Origin: Oscillibacter sp. UBA6647
Lineage (GTDB): Bacteria > Bacillota > Clostridia > Oscillospirales > Oscillospiraceae
Reading direction: 5' to 3'
Length of the DNA: 53,298 bases
Assembly (NCBI GenBank): GCA_002455655.1
Contig: DKLF01000032.1
Span: forward strand, 1-53,298
Under the pieces are notes generated by a model that was not told where the DNA came from, did not search any database, and saw only the letters and a list, made by a program, of their open reading frames with translations. Below are positions 32,664 to 42,637 of the stretch, piece by piece; positions within the stretch are counted from its first letter, which is position 1, and every line of letters starts with the position of its first letter. The translations under genes and the position numbers were made by a program.

Positions 32664-34037
32664 ATGGCACAAGCGTTTTTCGGCGGTGTTCATCCCCATG
32701 ATATGAAGGCCGCCACCAATGAAAAGGCCATCGAACAACTGGCACCCCCGGCTGAGGTGGTCATCCCCATGTCCATGCACTTCGGCGCTCCGTGTACCCC
32801 CCTTGTCAAGGCGGGCGACCATGTGAGAGTCGGACAGAAAATCGGCGAGTTCCGCGGCTTGGGCGCACCGATTCACGCCAGCGTTTCCGGCACGGTAAAG
32901 GCCGTGGAGCCCCGACCCTATTCCATGGGGGGCAACATGACGGCCATCGTGATCGAAAACGACATGAAAAACGAGCTGAGCGAAGAAATCAAGGTCCCCG
33001 CGGACCCCAGTGCACTCACCGTCGAAGAGATGGTGGAGCTCGTCAAGGACGCCGGCATTGTCGGCATGGGTGGCGCAACCTTCCCTACCCATGTGAAGAT
33101 CTCCGGCGGAATCGGCAAGGTCGACACCGTGATCATCAACGGCGCGGAGTGCGAGCCCTACATCACAGGCGACCATCGCGCCATGCTGGAGCGCCCCGAG
33201 GAAATTATCGGAGGCGCAATTTATCTGGCCAAAATGTTTGGCGTGGACAAGGTCGTCATCGGCGTGGAGGACAACAAGCGCGACGGAATTGACGCCATGA
33301 ACAGGGTCATTGCCCAGAAGCATGCCCCCGTGGTGGTGGAGTCCCTGCGCTGCCGTTACCCTCAGGGCGGCGAAAAGCAGCTCTGTCAGGCTGTTACCGG
33401 CAAGCAGGTCCCTCCGGGAGGACTGCCCTCCGCCATCGGCTGCGCCGTGTTCAATATCAACACCACCTGCGCCATCTACCGGGCCATTACGCAGGGGCTG
33501 CCCGTAGTGAGCAAAGTGGTTACTGTCTCCGGCTCCGGTGTGATTGACCCGAAGAATCTGGAGTGCCCCATCGGGACCCCTGTGGCAAACCTGCTGGACG
33601 CCTGCGGCGGACTGAAGGACGGTACATATAAGCTGATCGCCGGCGGCCCCATGATGGGCATGGCCCAGTACACCGCGGACATCCCTGTGACCAAGGGCAC
33701 CGGCGCGGTTCTGGCGTTTTGCGAAAACGAAGAGCAGACCGTGGAGCATCCCCAGTGCATCCGCTGCGGCAAGTGCGTTTCCGTCTGCCCGGTGAAGCTG
33801 GAGCCTCTGTTTATGTATCAGTATGCCTCCAAGGGGATGACCGAGGAGCTGAACGCCGCCAACATTATGGACTGCATGGAATGTGGCGCGTGCTCTTACA
33901 TCTGCCCCGCCCGGATTCATCTGACTCATATGTTTAAAACCGGCAAGCAATTGGTGAAGGATCAAGCGGCCGCCGACAAGGCAGCCGCTGAAAAGGCCGC
34001 CGCGTTGGCGGACAAGACAGAGAAGAAGGAGGCGTGA
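32664..34037 (+). CDS. rnfC: Rnf complex subunit RnfC
   Basis: Peripheral subunit that takes electrons at the NADH/ferredoxin side of the ion-pumping ferredoxin:NAD oxidoreductase. ATG 32664 (MAQAFFGGVHPHDMKA), 457 residues. An N-terminal barrel-sandwich domain is followed by the flavin/NADH-binding SLBB region (VGMGGATFPTHVKI, INGAECEPYITGDHRAM) and two [4Fe-4S] motifs: CIRCGKCVSVCPVKLEP and CMECGACSYICPARIHL. The tail is Ala/Lys-rich. First gene of rnfCDGEAB, the order usual in Clostridia. Confidence 0.97.
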   Translation: MAQAFFGGVHPHDMKAATNEKAIEQLAPPAEVVIPMSMHFGAPCTPLVKAGDHVRVGQKIGEFRGLGAPIHASVSGTVKAVEPRPYSMGGNMTAIVIENDMKNELSEEIKVPADPSALTVEEMVELVKDAGIVGMGGATFPTHVKISGGIGKVDTVIINGAECEPYITGDHRAMLERPEEIIGGAIYLAKMFGVDKVVIGVEDNKRDGIDAMNRVIAQKHAPVVVESLRCRYPQGGEKQLCQAVTGKQVPPGGLPSAIGCAVFNINTTCAIYRAITQGLPVVSKVVTVSGSGVIDPKNLECPIGTPVANLLDACGGLKDGTYKLIAGGPMMGMAQYTADIPVTKGTGAVLAFCENEEQTVEHPQCIRCGKCVSVCPVKLEPLFMYQYASKGMTEELNAANIMDCMECGACSYICPARIHLTHMFKTGKQLVKDQAAADKAAAEKAAALADKTEKKEA

Positions 34038-34040
34038 GAG

Positions 34041-35060
34041 ATGACCGACTATAAAAATCTGAAGCTGATCGCCACGTCTTCTCCCCATATCCGCGCCGCA
34101 GAAAACACCCGCTCCATTATGCTGGATGTGATTATCGCCATGCTGCCCGCCCTTGCGTACGCTGTGTGGGCGTTTGGCCTTCGGGCGCTGACGGTGACCT
34201 GCGCCAGCGTGATTTTCTGCATGGGGTGGGAATGGGCGTACCGCAAGCTGATGAAAAAAAATCAGGCTGTGGGCGATCTTTCCGCAGTGGTCACGGGTAT
34301 GCTGCTGGCATTCGTCTGCCCCGTGGGCGTGACCTATTTTGCTCTGTTTGTGGGCAGCTTTTTCTCCGTCGTGGTTGCCAAGCAGCTCTTCGGCGGCATC
34401 GGCAAGAACTTTGTAAACCCGGCTCTGGTGGGCCGTGCCATGATGGTGGCCTCCTTCGCCGGGAACATGACTACCTGGGCGAAGTTTCAGGCCACCTCTC
34501 ACCTGTTCGGCTCTAACGCCGACACGGTGACGGCGGCCACCCCCATGGCCTATCTCCATACCAATAATTTGCAGGGACTGCTGGACAGCGGCGTCACCAT
34601 GACGGACATGTTCCTGGGCCGCATCGGCGGGTCCATCGGCGAAATTTCCGCCCTGATGCTCATTGCCGGCGGCATTTACCTGCTGGCCCGTAAGGTCATC
34701 TCCTGGCAGACCCCGGTGAGCTACATTGCCACCGTGGTTGTTCTGACGCTGCTTTTCCCCCGTGGGAACGATGCGATTACGTGGATGCTGTTCAACCTGC
34801 TGGGCGGTGGACTGCTGCTGGGCGCGTTTTTCATGGCGACCGATTACGCGACCTCTCCCGTCACCCCCACGGGCCAGTTGATCTATGGCATCGGCTGCGG
34901 CCTGATTACCGTGTTTATCCGCTATTTCGGCTCCTATAACGAGGGCGTGTGCTACTCCATTCTGGTGATGAACCTGCTGACCGCCCTCATCGACAAGTAT
35001 GTGAAGCCTCAGCGCTTCGGCGTCGTCAAATCCGATAAGAAGGAGGCGGCTTCGAAATGA
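34041..35060 (+). CDS. rnfD: Rnf complex subunit RnfD
   Basis: Membrane subunit with covalent FMN, 339 residues and about nine transmembrane segments. The flavinylation site is the Thr in DTVTAATPMA. The N-terminus SSPHIRAAENTRSIMLDVI is a typical RnfD/NqrB opening. AAGGAGG precedes the start 3 nt after rnfC; the stop overlaps rnfG by 4 nt. Together with RnfG it carries electrons through the membrane domain. Confidence 0.97.
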   Translation: MTDYKNLKLIATSSPHIRAAENTRSIMLDVIIAMLPALAYAVWAFGLRALTVTCASVIFCMGWEWAYRKLMKKNQAVGDLSAVVTGMLLAFVCPVGVTYFALFVGSFFSVVVAKQLFGGIGKNFVNPALVGRAMMVASFAGNMTTWAKFQATSHLFGSNADTVTAATPMAYLHTNNLQGLLDSGVTMTDMFLGRIGGSIGEISALMLIAGGIYLLARKVISWQTPVSYIATVVVLTLLFPRGNDAITWMLFNLLGGGLLLGAFFMATDYATSPVTPTGQLIYGIGCGLITVFIRYFGSYNEGVCYSILVMNLLTALIDKYVKPQRFGVVKSDKKEAASK

Positions 35061-35692
35061 GCGAACAAGTGAAAAGCAAGGAAAAAATCACGATGGACCC
35101 CAAGTACATTTTGGTGCTGACGTTCACCCTGACCCTCACCTGCATCATCGTTGCGGGACTGCTGGGCCTTGTCAATCAGGTGACCGAGCCCAATATTACC
35201 GCAGCCAACAAGGCCAAGACCGTGGCGGCCATGTCCGCCGTGGTGGCTGATCCCAACAGCACTTTTTCCGACGCGCTGGAGATTACCGACGAAATGACCG
35301 CCGCCGCTGCAACCTATAAGACCAAGGTGACTGAGATTTATCAGGTCATCGGGTCCGACGGGGCCGACGCGGGCTATGCCGTGAAGATGGCCGCCAGCGG
35401 CTCTCAGGGCACCATCGTGATGATGGTGGGCGTGGACGCGGAGGATAGCGTCACCGGCGTATCCATCGTCTCTCATGCCGAAACCTCCGGTATCGGTAGC
35501 AAGATTATGAACAACGATCCGCTGCCGGGCAGCGGCGTGGGCGTTTTGGAGCAGTTTGTCGGCATGAGTCATACGGACGGCGACCTGACGGTTGGCAGCA
35601 ATGTGGACGCCATCACCGGCGCCACCGTGTCCACCAAGGGCGTCACCGGCGGCGTGAACGGCGCACTTGCCGTGACCGCCGCAATGGACTGA
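35057..35692 (+). CDS. rnfG: Rnf complex subunit RnfG
   Basis: A 211-residue subunit with one N-terminal transmembrane helix (about residues 14-37) and an extracytoplasmic FMN-binding domain. The covalent FMN site is the second Thr of ITGATVSTKGV near the C-terminus. HAETSGIGSKIMNNDP is the other family landmark. Its start overlaps rnfD, implying coupled translation. Confidence 0.96.
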   Translation: MSEQVKSKEKITMDPKYILVLTFTLTLTCIIVAGLLGLVNQVTEPNITAANKAKTVAAMSAVVADPNSTFSDALEITDEMTAAAATYKTKVTEIYQVIGSDGADAGYAVKMAASGSQGTIVMMVGVDAEDSVTGVSIVSHAETSGIGSKIMNNDPLPGSGVGVLEQFVGMSHTDGDLTVGSNVDAITGATVSTKGVTGGVNGALAVTAAMD

Positions 35693-35710
35693 GAAAGGGG
35701 GAGTTGAACA

Positions 35711-36325
35711 ATGAACATCGGTAAACAGTTGAAAGAGGGCGTCATTACCAACAACCCCGTGCTGGTGCAGCTTCTGGGTATGTGCTCTACCATGGCCATC
35801 ACGACCTCAATTGCAAACGGCCTTGGCATGGGCGTATCCGTGCTGCTGATTCTGACCGCCTCCAACGTCGTTATTTCCGCTATCCGGAAAATCGTTCCTA
35901 ACAAGATTCGTATTGCCATGTACGTGGTGGTTATCGCAGGCTTTGTTACCTGTGTGGATCTGCTGCTACAGGCGTTTCTGCCCGCCATTGCCTCGTCTTT
36001 GGGTGTGTTTATCCCTCTGATCGTGGTGAACTGCATCATTCTGGGCCGTGCGGAATCCTTTGCCTCCAAAGAGAGCATTGCCGCCTCCGCGCTGGACGGT
36101 GTGTTTCAGGGCCTTGGCTACACACTGGTGCTGCTGGCCATGTGCATCATTCGCGAGCTCTTGGGTGCGGGCACTCTGGCAGGCATTCAAATCATGCCCG
36201 CAGGCTATCAGACCATTGGCGTGCTGACGCTGCCGGTGGGCGGCTTCCTCGTGCTGGGCGCATTGATTGCCGCCATGCAGTGGGCGCTGAACCGGCCCAA
36301 AAAGGCTGCAAAGGAGGAAAAGTAA
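35711..36325 (+). CDS. rnfE: Rnf complex subunit RnfE
   Basis: A 204-residue membrane subunit with six helices, paired with RnfA around the proposed ion path and an intramembrane Fe-S site. Seen: LKEGVITNNPVLVQLLGMC, the conserved VNCIILGRAESFASK with its Cys, and LPVGGFLVLGALIAA. AAAGGGGGAG precedes the start. Confidence 0.96.
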   Translation: MNIGKQLKEGVITNNPVLVQLLGMCSTMAITTSIANGLGMGVSVLLILTASNVVISAIRKIVPNKIRIAMYVVVIAGFVTCVDLLLQAFLPAIASSLGVFIPLIVVNCIILGRAESFASKESIAASALDGVFQGLGYTLVLLAMCIIRELLGAGTLAGIQIMPAGYQTIGVLTLPVGGFLVLGALIAAMQWALNRPKKAAKEEK

Positions 36326-36328
36326 GCC

Positions 36329-36913
36329 ATGAAAGAAATCTTTTCCATTGCGCTGGGCGCCATTCTGGTCAATAACTTCATTTTTGCCCAATTTCTTGGT
36401 ATCTGCCCCTTTATGGGCGTTTCCAAAAAGATTGACACCGCCGTGGGCATGGGCGTGGCCGTCACGTTTGTTATGGGCCTGGCCTCCGCGTTCACCTGGC
36501 TCGCCAACGAATATCTGCTGGTTCCTCTGAACCTTGCGTATATGCAGACCGTGGCGTTCATTCTGATTATCGCCGCGCTGGTGCAGTTTGTGGAGATGTT
36601 TCTCCAGAAGTCCCTCCCCGCCCTGTATACCGCGCTGGGCATTTACCTGCCGCTGATTACCACCAACTGCGCCGTGCTGGGTGTTGCCCTGCTGAACGTG
36701 CAGAACGGCTACAATTTTATTGAGTCCGTGGTGTATGGCATTACCGGCGGTCTGGGCTTCCTGCTGGCCATCGTGCTGTTTGCCAGCATCCGGGAGCGTC
36801 TTGTGTTCGCTGATCCCCCAAAAGCTTTTGAGGGCTTTCCCATCGCGCTGGTTACCGCCGGCCTGATGGCGCTGGCGTTCATGGGCTTCTCCGGTGCGAA
36901 CGTCTTCGGTTAA
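36329..36913 (+). CDS. rnfA: Rnf complex subunit RnfA
   Basis: A 194-residue membrane subunit homologous to RnfE. It shows NNFIFAQFLGICPFMGVSKK and ITTNCAVLGVALLN; the Cys in each half (ICPF and TNCA) are those thought to hold a [2Fe-2S] cluster with RnfE. AAGGAGG precedes it and the gap to rnfE is 3 nt. Confidence 0.97.
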   Translation: MKEIFSIALGAILVNNFIFAQFLGICPFMGVSKKIDTAVGMGVAVTFVMGLASAFTWLANEYLLVPLNLAYMQTVAFILIIAALVQFVEMFLQKSLPALYTALGIYLPLITTNCAVLGVALLNVQNGYNFIESVVYGITGGLGFLLAIVLFASIRERLVFADPPKAFEGFPIALVTAGLMALAFMGFSGANVFG

Positions 36914-36925
36914 GGAGGAGAAATC

Positions 36926-37834
36926 ATGAATATTGTCTATGCCATTCTGGTGTTGAGCATTCTGGGTGCTATTTTTGCTGTCATTCTGGCAGTGGCGTCC
37001 ATTGTCTTCGCCGTGAAAACCGACCCCAGACTTCCTGAAATTGTGGACGCCCTGCCCGGCGCAAACTGCGGCGGCTGCGGCTATGCGGGCTGCTCCGACT
37101 GTGCGGGCCACATTCTGGACGGCAGTGCGCCGGTCAATGCCTGCCCCGTGGGCGGCGCGGCCAGCGCCGAGAAGATTGCCGCCATTATGGGCGTGGAATC
37201 CAGCAGCGCCGAAAAAGAAGTGGCCTTTGTCCGCTGCAACGGCGGAACGGCCGCGAAAAAGCGCTTTGAATACCGCGGCGTGCTGGACTGCGTCTCCGCC
37301 ACGAAGGTGGCTGCCGGTCCGCTGGAGTGCGGCTTCGGCTGTCTGGGCTTTGGTTCCTGCGTGACTGCCTGCCAGTTCGATGCTATGCACATCGCGCCCA
37401 ACGGCTGCGCTGTGGTGGACCCTGTGAAGTGCACCGACTGCATGGCCTGCGCCACCGCCTGCCCCCGCAAGCTGATTATCTCCGTGCCGGTGTCCAAGAA
37501 GGTCCATGTGGCCTGTATCAATCAGGACAAGGGCAAGGTGGCCATGAGCGTGTGCGCCAACTCCTGCATTGGCTGCGGCCTTTGCGAGAAGGAGTGCAAA
37601 AAGGACGCCATCCATGTGACCAACAATGTGGCCGCGATTGACTACGCCAAGTGCATCAACTGCAAGATGTGCACCAAGGTCTGCCCCCGCGACTGCATTT
37701 TGCCCATCGCAACGCCCGAGGAGAAGGAGAAGTACAAGGCCGTTAAAAAGGCACAGGCTGACAAGGCCAAAGCCGCCGCTGAGGCTGCTGCCGCCGCGCA
37801 GACTGCCGCTCCCGCTCCCGCTCCCAACGCGTAA
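36926..37834 (+). CDS. rnfB: Rnf complex subunit RnfB
   Basis: Ferredoxin-accepting subunit, 302 residues. An N-terminal transmembrane helix is followed by the four-Cys cluster around ANCGGCGYAGCSDCAGHI, then a polyferredoxin part: CTDCMACATACPRKL, CIGCGLCEKECKKDAI and CINCKMCTKVCPRDC, plus an earlier irregular set around CGFGCLGFGSC. The C-terminus is a low-complexity Ala/Pro tail. Last gene of the operon, 12 nt after rnfA; terminator 30 nt downstream. The many clusters are typical for clostridial RnfB. Confidence 0.96.
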   Translation: MNIVYAILVLSILGAIFAVILAVASIVFAVKTDPRLPEIVDALPGANCGGCGYAGCSDCAGHILDGSAPVNACPVGGAASAEKIAAIMGVESSSAEKEVAFVRCNGGTAAKKRFEYRGVLDCVSATKVAAGPLECGFGCLGFGSCVTACQFDAMHIAPNGCAVVDPVKCTDCMACATACPRKLIISVPVSKKVHVACINQDKGKVAMSVCANSCIGCGLCEKECKKDAIHVTNNVAAIDYAKCINCKMCTKVCPRDCILPIATPEEKEKYKAVKKAQADKAKAAAEAAAAAQTAAPAPAPNA

Positions 37835-37864
37835 GCGTATCCCAAAGACTCTGTCACAAGAAAA

Positions 37865-37902
37865 GGCAGGCCCAAATCGAAAGATTTGGGCCTGCCCTTT
37901 TG
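37865..37902 (+). terminator. Terminator of the rnf operon
   Basis: GGCAGGCCCAAATC, GAAA loop, GATTTGGGCCTGCC, then CTTTTG. A perfect 14-bp stem with a tetraloop. Confidence 0.9.
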
Positions 37903-37981
37903 TCTGCATTGATCTTGCCCAATGCTTGCATGTGAAGACCAAGGCGGTGAATTGTGCCGTATTGCCTTCGTTATTCTGTCT

Positions 37982-38218
37982 TCAGTCCTGATCAAACAAG
38001 CGTCCCGCCGGAACTTGAAGCGCTTCGGCAATGGAAAAAAGCGTCTCCAGGGAAAGCCCCTTCAGCCTCGCGCCGTTGTTGGCCTCAATTTGGCTGAGAA
38101 ACGACCAGCTTTTGCCGATCATTTCCGCCAGTTGCTCCTGCGTATAGCCCCGTACCTTCCGGTAATAAGCAATTCTCAGCCCCAGAAGCCGGTAGTTTTC
38201 CCGATATTTTTCCCGCAA
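37982..38218 (-). CDS. Small XRE-family HTH regulator
   Basis: A 78-residue single-domain Cro/CI-type regulator. The start is TTG 38218, with GGAGGAGGGAGG 8 nt upstream; a TTG further up would place that site inside the gene. The HTH is seen as GYTQEQLAEMIGKSWSFLSQ followed by IEANNG, and the tail ALQVPAGRLFDQD is usual for the class. It is divergent from the 84-residue gene at 38387, and the shared gap holds repeated dyads, so autoregulation and control of that gene are likely. Confidence 0.85.
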   Translation of the reverse strand: MREKYRENYRLLGLRIAYYRKVRGYTQEQLAEMIGKSWSFLSQIEANNGARLKGLSLETLFSIAEALQVPAGRLFDQD

Positions 38219-38320
38219 GCGGTATTCCTCCCTCCTCCGCAAATTAGGATACTTTCCTATTTATCCTTAATGTTATCAAAACAAAGAGTACTGCGTTACA
38301 GACCAATAGAATAATATTAT

Positions 38321-38377
38321 TTACTTTTAGCGAGTAATATAGTATTATTAGAATAAATAAATACACTTTTGGCGAGG
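38321..38377 (+). promoter_or_regulatory. Repeated operator-like motif in the divergent XRE promoter region
   Basis: TTACTTTTAGCGAGTAA (38321-38337) is a dyad TTACT-N7-AGTAA. Its core ACTTTT(A/G)GCGAG recurs at 38365-38376, exactly 42 bp (four helical turns) downstream and next to the ribosome binding site of the small gene. A further AGGATA/TATCCT inverted repeat lies nearer the regulator gene (about 38246-38263). Confidence 0.45.
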
Positions 38378-38386
38378 GGTGAGGTT

Positions 38387-38641
38387 ATGCCGGAAGAAGA
38401 GGAGCTTTTAGAGGTGCTGGCAAGGCGCACAGGCTGCAATTATCTTTCAGATTTGCGGGAAAAGAGTTTTCAGCGCCGCGCGGTAAGGGCGGCGCTGGAG
38501 TTTTCGCAGGAGGCGTATTCCGCATCGCAGTGGCGGGACGCCGCCGGATATTTGCTTCATCTGACTGATTTGCCGCCCAGCGGAGAAGCGGCGCGGGCGC
38601 TGCTGCAAGGCTGGGAGGCTGCCCAAACTTCCGAAAATTAG
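38387..38641 (+). CDS. Small hypothetical helical protein
   Basis: 84 residues from ATG 38387 (MPEEEELLEVLARRTGCNYL), preceded by GAGGGGTGAGG. Predicted all-helical and soluble with an acidic start, and it contains SFQRRAVRAALEFSQEAYSA. No family recognised. It is divergent from the XRE regulator, and the region between them has repeated operator motifs, so it is probably the regulated partner gene. Confidence 0.6.
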   Translation: MPEEEELLEVLARRTGCNYLSDLREKSFQRRAVRAALEFSQEAYSASQWRDAAGYLLHLTDLPPSGEAARALLQGWEAAQTSEN

Positions 38642-38824
38642 TTAAAATTAGCGTCCCGGTCTGTGAAAGCGGACACGGGATGCTTTTGCGTTTTTTAAAG
38701 CGCCCGCTTAAAAAGGACTGTGTTTCTCTTAAACAACCCCGCGTCCACGCGTCCCCGCGAATGACCGCCGTGCCCGCAAAACGAAGGGTTTTGCCTGAAT
38801 TTACAATTTGTTTATATCCATCCA

Positions 38825-38853
38825 TTGACATTCGTTTTGCGTGGTGGTAAACT
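38825..38853 (+). promoter_or_regulatory. Sigma-A promoter of the hrcA-grpE-dnaK-dnaJ operon
   Basis: TTGACA (38825-38830), 17-nt spacer, TAAACT (38848-38853), immediately followed by the CIRCE element. Confidence 0.9.
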
Positions 38854-38857
38854 CGCT

Positions 38858-38884
38858 TTAGCACTCGGAACTAATGAGTGCTAA
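38858..38884 (+). promoter_or_regulatory. CIRCE operator (HrcA binding site)
   Basis: TTAGCACTC, nine bases, GAGTGCTAA: an exact match to the consensus. It covers the start point, so HrcA bound here represses the operon until heat stress titrates GroEL. Confidence 0.98.
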
Positions 38885-38917
38885 TCTTTGTTTTACCGTT
38901 CTGGTAAGGAGCGGATT

Positions 38918-39970
38918 ATGGATTTGACAGACCGAAAAAAGCAAATACTGAAGGCGGTGGTGGAGGATTATATTTTCACTGCCGAGCCGGTGGGCTCAAA
39001 GGCCATTGCCACCCAGATGGGAGGCTCCGTCAGCTCCGCCACCATCCGCAACGAGTTGGCGGATTTGGTGGAGCTGGGCTATTTGGAGCAGCCTCATACC
39101 TCCGCCGGGCGGGTGCCCGCGCCCAAGGGCTATCGACTGTATGTCAACGAGCTGATGGAGCGGCAAAAGCTCAGCGTGGCGGAGACGGAAAAGCTGAACG
39201 CGGCGCTTCACCTGAAAATGGAAGAGTTGGACCGGACTGTTTCTCAGGCCGGGAAGGCGGTCAGCGCGCTGGCGGGCTATCCCGTGTACACAGCCACCGC
39301 CGGAAGGAAAAAATTTTTTGCCAAGCATTTTGATTTGATTCCCGTGGACGATGAAAGTTTGATCGTTGTGATGATGATGGGAAACAACCGGGTGAAAAGC
39401 CAATTGCTTCGGCTTCAGCTAAAGCTGGACGCGGATCAGATACCGGCGCTTGCCCATTTGCTGAACACCCATTTTACCAGCAGTTCCGCCGACGAGATGA
39501 ACGAGCGGCTGCTGCACATGACGGATCAGCTCTCCCCCAAGGTGTTTTTACCCCTGAGCCAGACCGTGGCCTATGCCACGGACGTGCTGGACGAGGCGGG
39601 CCGCCGAGAGGTGCAGACCGTGGGAGCCAGTCGGCTTTTAAAGCTTCCGGAATTCCGGGATGCGGATAAGGCCCACCAGTTGATGAGCTATCTCAGCGAC
39701 GAAGATGCGGATCTCCCATCCCCCGACGAAAACGCACCTATGAAAATTCTCATCGGACCGGAGAACGTCAGCCGCGCGCTGATGGACACCAGCGTGGTGG
39801 TTGCAAGCTACGACATCGGAGACGATTTGCGGGGCCTCATCGGCGTGGTGGGTCCCACCCGTATGGATTACGCCGCCGTGACCGCGCGGCTGAGCTATTT
39901 TGCCGAAGGTATGGCACGAATGTTTGGAAAGAAGGATTTACTTTCCAAGAAGGAGGACACAAAGACGTGA
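38918..39970 (+). CDS. hrcA: Heat-inducible transcription repressor HrcA
   Basis: Represses class I heat-shock genes by binding CIRCE; needs GroEL for activity. The start at 38918 (MDLTDRKKQILKAVVEDYI) follows AAGGAGCG; 350 residues. The winged-helix N-terminus contains SVSSATIRNELADLVELGYL and PHTSAGRVPAPKGYRLYV, both diagnostic. The C-terminal part ends GVVGPTRMDYAAVTARLSYF. It controls its own operon through the site at 38858-38884. Its stop overlaps grpE. Confidence 0.98.
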   Translation: MDLTDRKKQILKAVVEDYIFTAEPVGSKAIATQMGGSVSSATIRNELADLVELGYLEQPHTSAGRVPAPKGYRLYVNELMERQKLSVAETEKLNAALHLKMEELDRTVSQAGKAVSALAGYPVYTATAGRKKFFAKHFDLIPVDDESLIVVMMMGNNRVKSQLLRLQLKLDADQIPALAHLLNTHFTSSSADEMNERLLHMTDQLSPKVFLPLSQTVAYATDVLDEAGRREVQTVGASRLLKLPEFRDADKAHQLMSYLSDEDADLPSPDENAPMKILIGPENVSRALMDTSVVVASYDIGDDLRGLIGVVGPTRMDYAAVTARLSYFAEGMARMFGKKDLLSKKEDTKT

Positions 39971-40578
39971 GCGAGGAAAAGAAAGAGCCCATCGATCAGA
40001 CCCCGGAGCAGGAGGCGGAGCAGACACTTCCCCCCGAGACGGAGGAGACTTCGCAGGATGCTCCCGGAAAGAACGAAAAGCCCCGGAAGGAGCCTAAGAA
40101 AAAGGAAAAGACCTATACTCTTACCCGGGAGCAGATGGAGGCTGCGGAGCTGGCGGCAAGACAGCTTGCCTCCGTTACGGACCAGTTTACCCGCCTGAGT
40201 GCCGAATATGACAACTACCGCAAGCGCACCGCCAAGGAGAAGGAGTCCATTTATCAGGACGCCAAGGCCGACACCGTCACCGCCTTTTTGGCCGTATACG
40301 ACAATCTGGAGCGGGCTATGCAGGCCGGAGGCGACGACGAGTCCCCTCACAAAAAGGGGCTTGAGATGATTTTTACCCAGTATAAAGAGGTGCTCTTAAA
40401 GCTGGGCGTCACCGAGATGGAAGCGCTGGGCCAGCCTTTTGACCCCAACCGGCACAATGCCGTCATGCATATCGACGACGAGACGCTGGGCGAAAACGTG
40501 GTGGCAGACGTGTTTCAGGCGGGCTTTATGATGGGCGACAAGGTTCTGCGTTTCGCGGCTGTCCGCGTGGCCAATTAA
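39967..40578 (+). CDS. grpE: Nucleotide exchange factor GrpE
   Basis: ADP-release factor for DnaK. GTG start overlapping the hrcA stop by 4 nt, with GGAGG upstream; 203 residues. A charged, disordered N-terminus of about 55 residues precedes the long helix (LSAEYDNYRKRTAKEKESIY) and the beta-wing with QPFDPNRHNAVMHIDDETLG and VFQAGFMMGDKVLRFAAV. Confidence 0.97.
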   Translation: MSEEKKEPIDQTPEQEAEQTLPPETEETSQDAPGKNEKPRKEPKKKEKTYTLTREQMEAAELAARQLASVTDQFTRLSAEYDNYRKRTAKEKESIYQDAKADTVTAFLAVYDNLERAMQAGGDDESPHKKGLEMIFTQYKEVLLKLGVTEMEALGQPFDPNRHNAVMHIDDETLGENVVADVFQAGFMMGDKVLRFAAVRVAN

Positions 40579-40627
40579 ATTTGCCGGATTTGTAATTTTT
40601 TATGTTTCGATATAGGAGGAATTCATT

Positions 40628-42478
<1,851 letters not shown>

Positions 42479-42487
42479 CAAGTGAAT

Positions 42488-42524
42488 GGTATGCGGAGCG
42501 GCCATAGCGGCGGCTCCGCATACC
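42488..42524 (+). other. Intercistronic hairpin between dnaK and dnaJ
   Basis: GGTATGCGGAGC and GCTCCGCATACC form a perfect 12-bp stem, extended inside by GCC/GGC. No T-run follows, so it is more likely a processing or mRNA-stability element that sets the dnaK to dnaJ ratio than a terminator. Confidence 0.6.
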
Positions 42525-42637
42525 CCGTATAGCCCGACCCAAGGCGTCGTGCCGAGGGCGCGGGACGGAGAGGAGGAACAAGGAAGCGGACCCTGTGCGC
42601 CACAGTGGCGGAGAGGATTCGCGGACTTAGGCACTAT

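Noticed and set aside
32562..34559. A 665-codon minus-strand frame opposite rnfC and rnfD (also 35966-37942 and 41555-43432)
   Set aside because: Same antisense effect of third-position GC bias; the plus-strand genes are certain.
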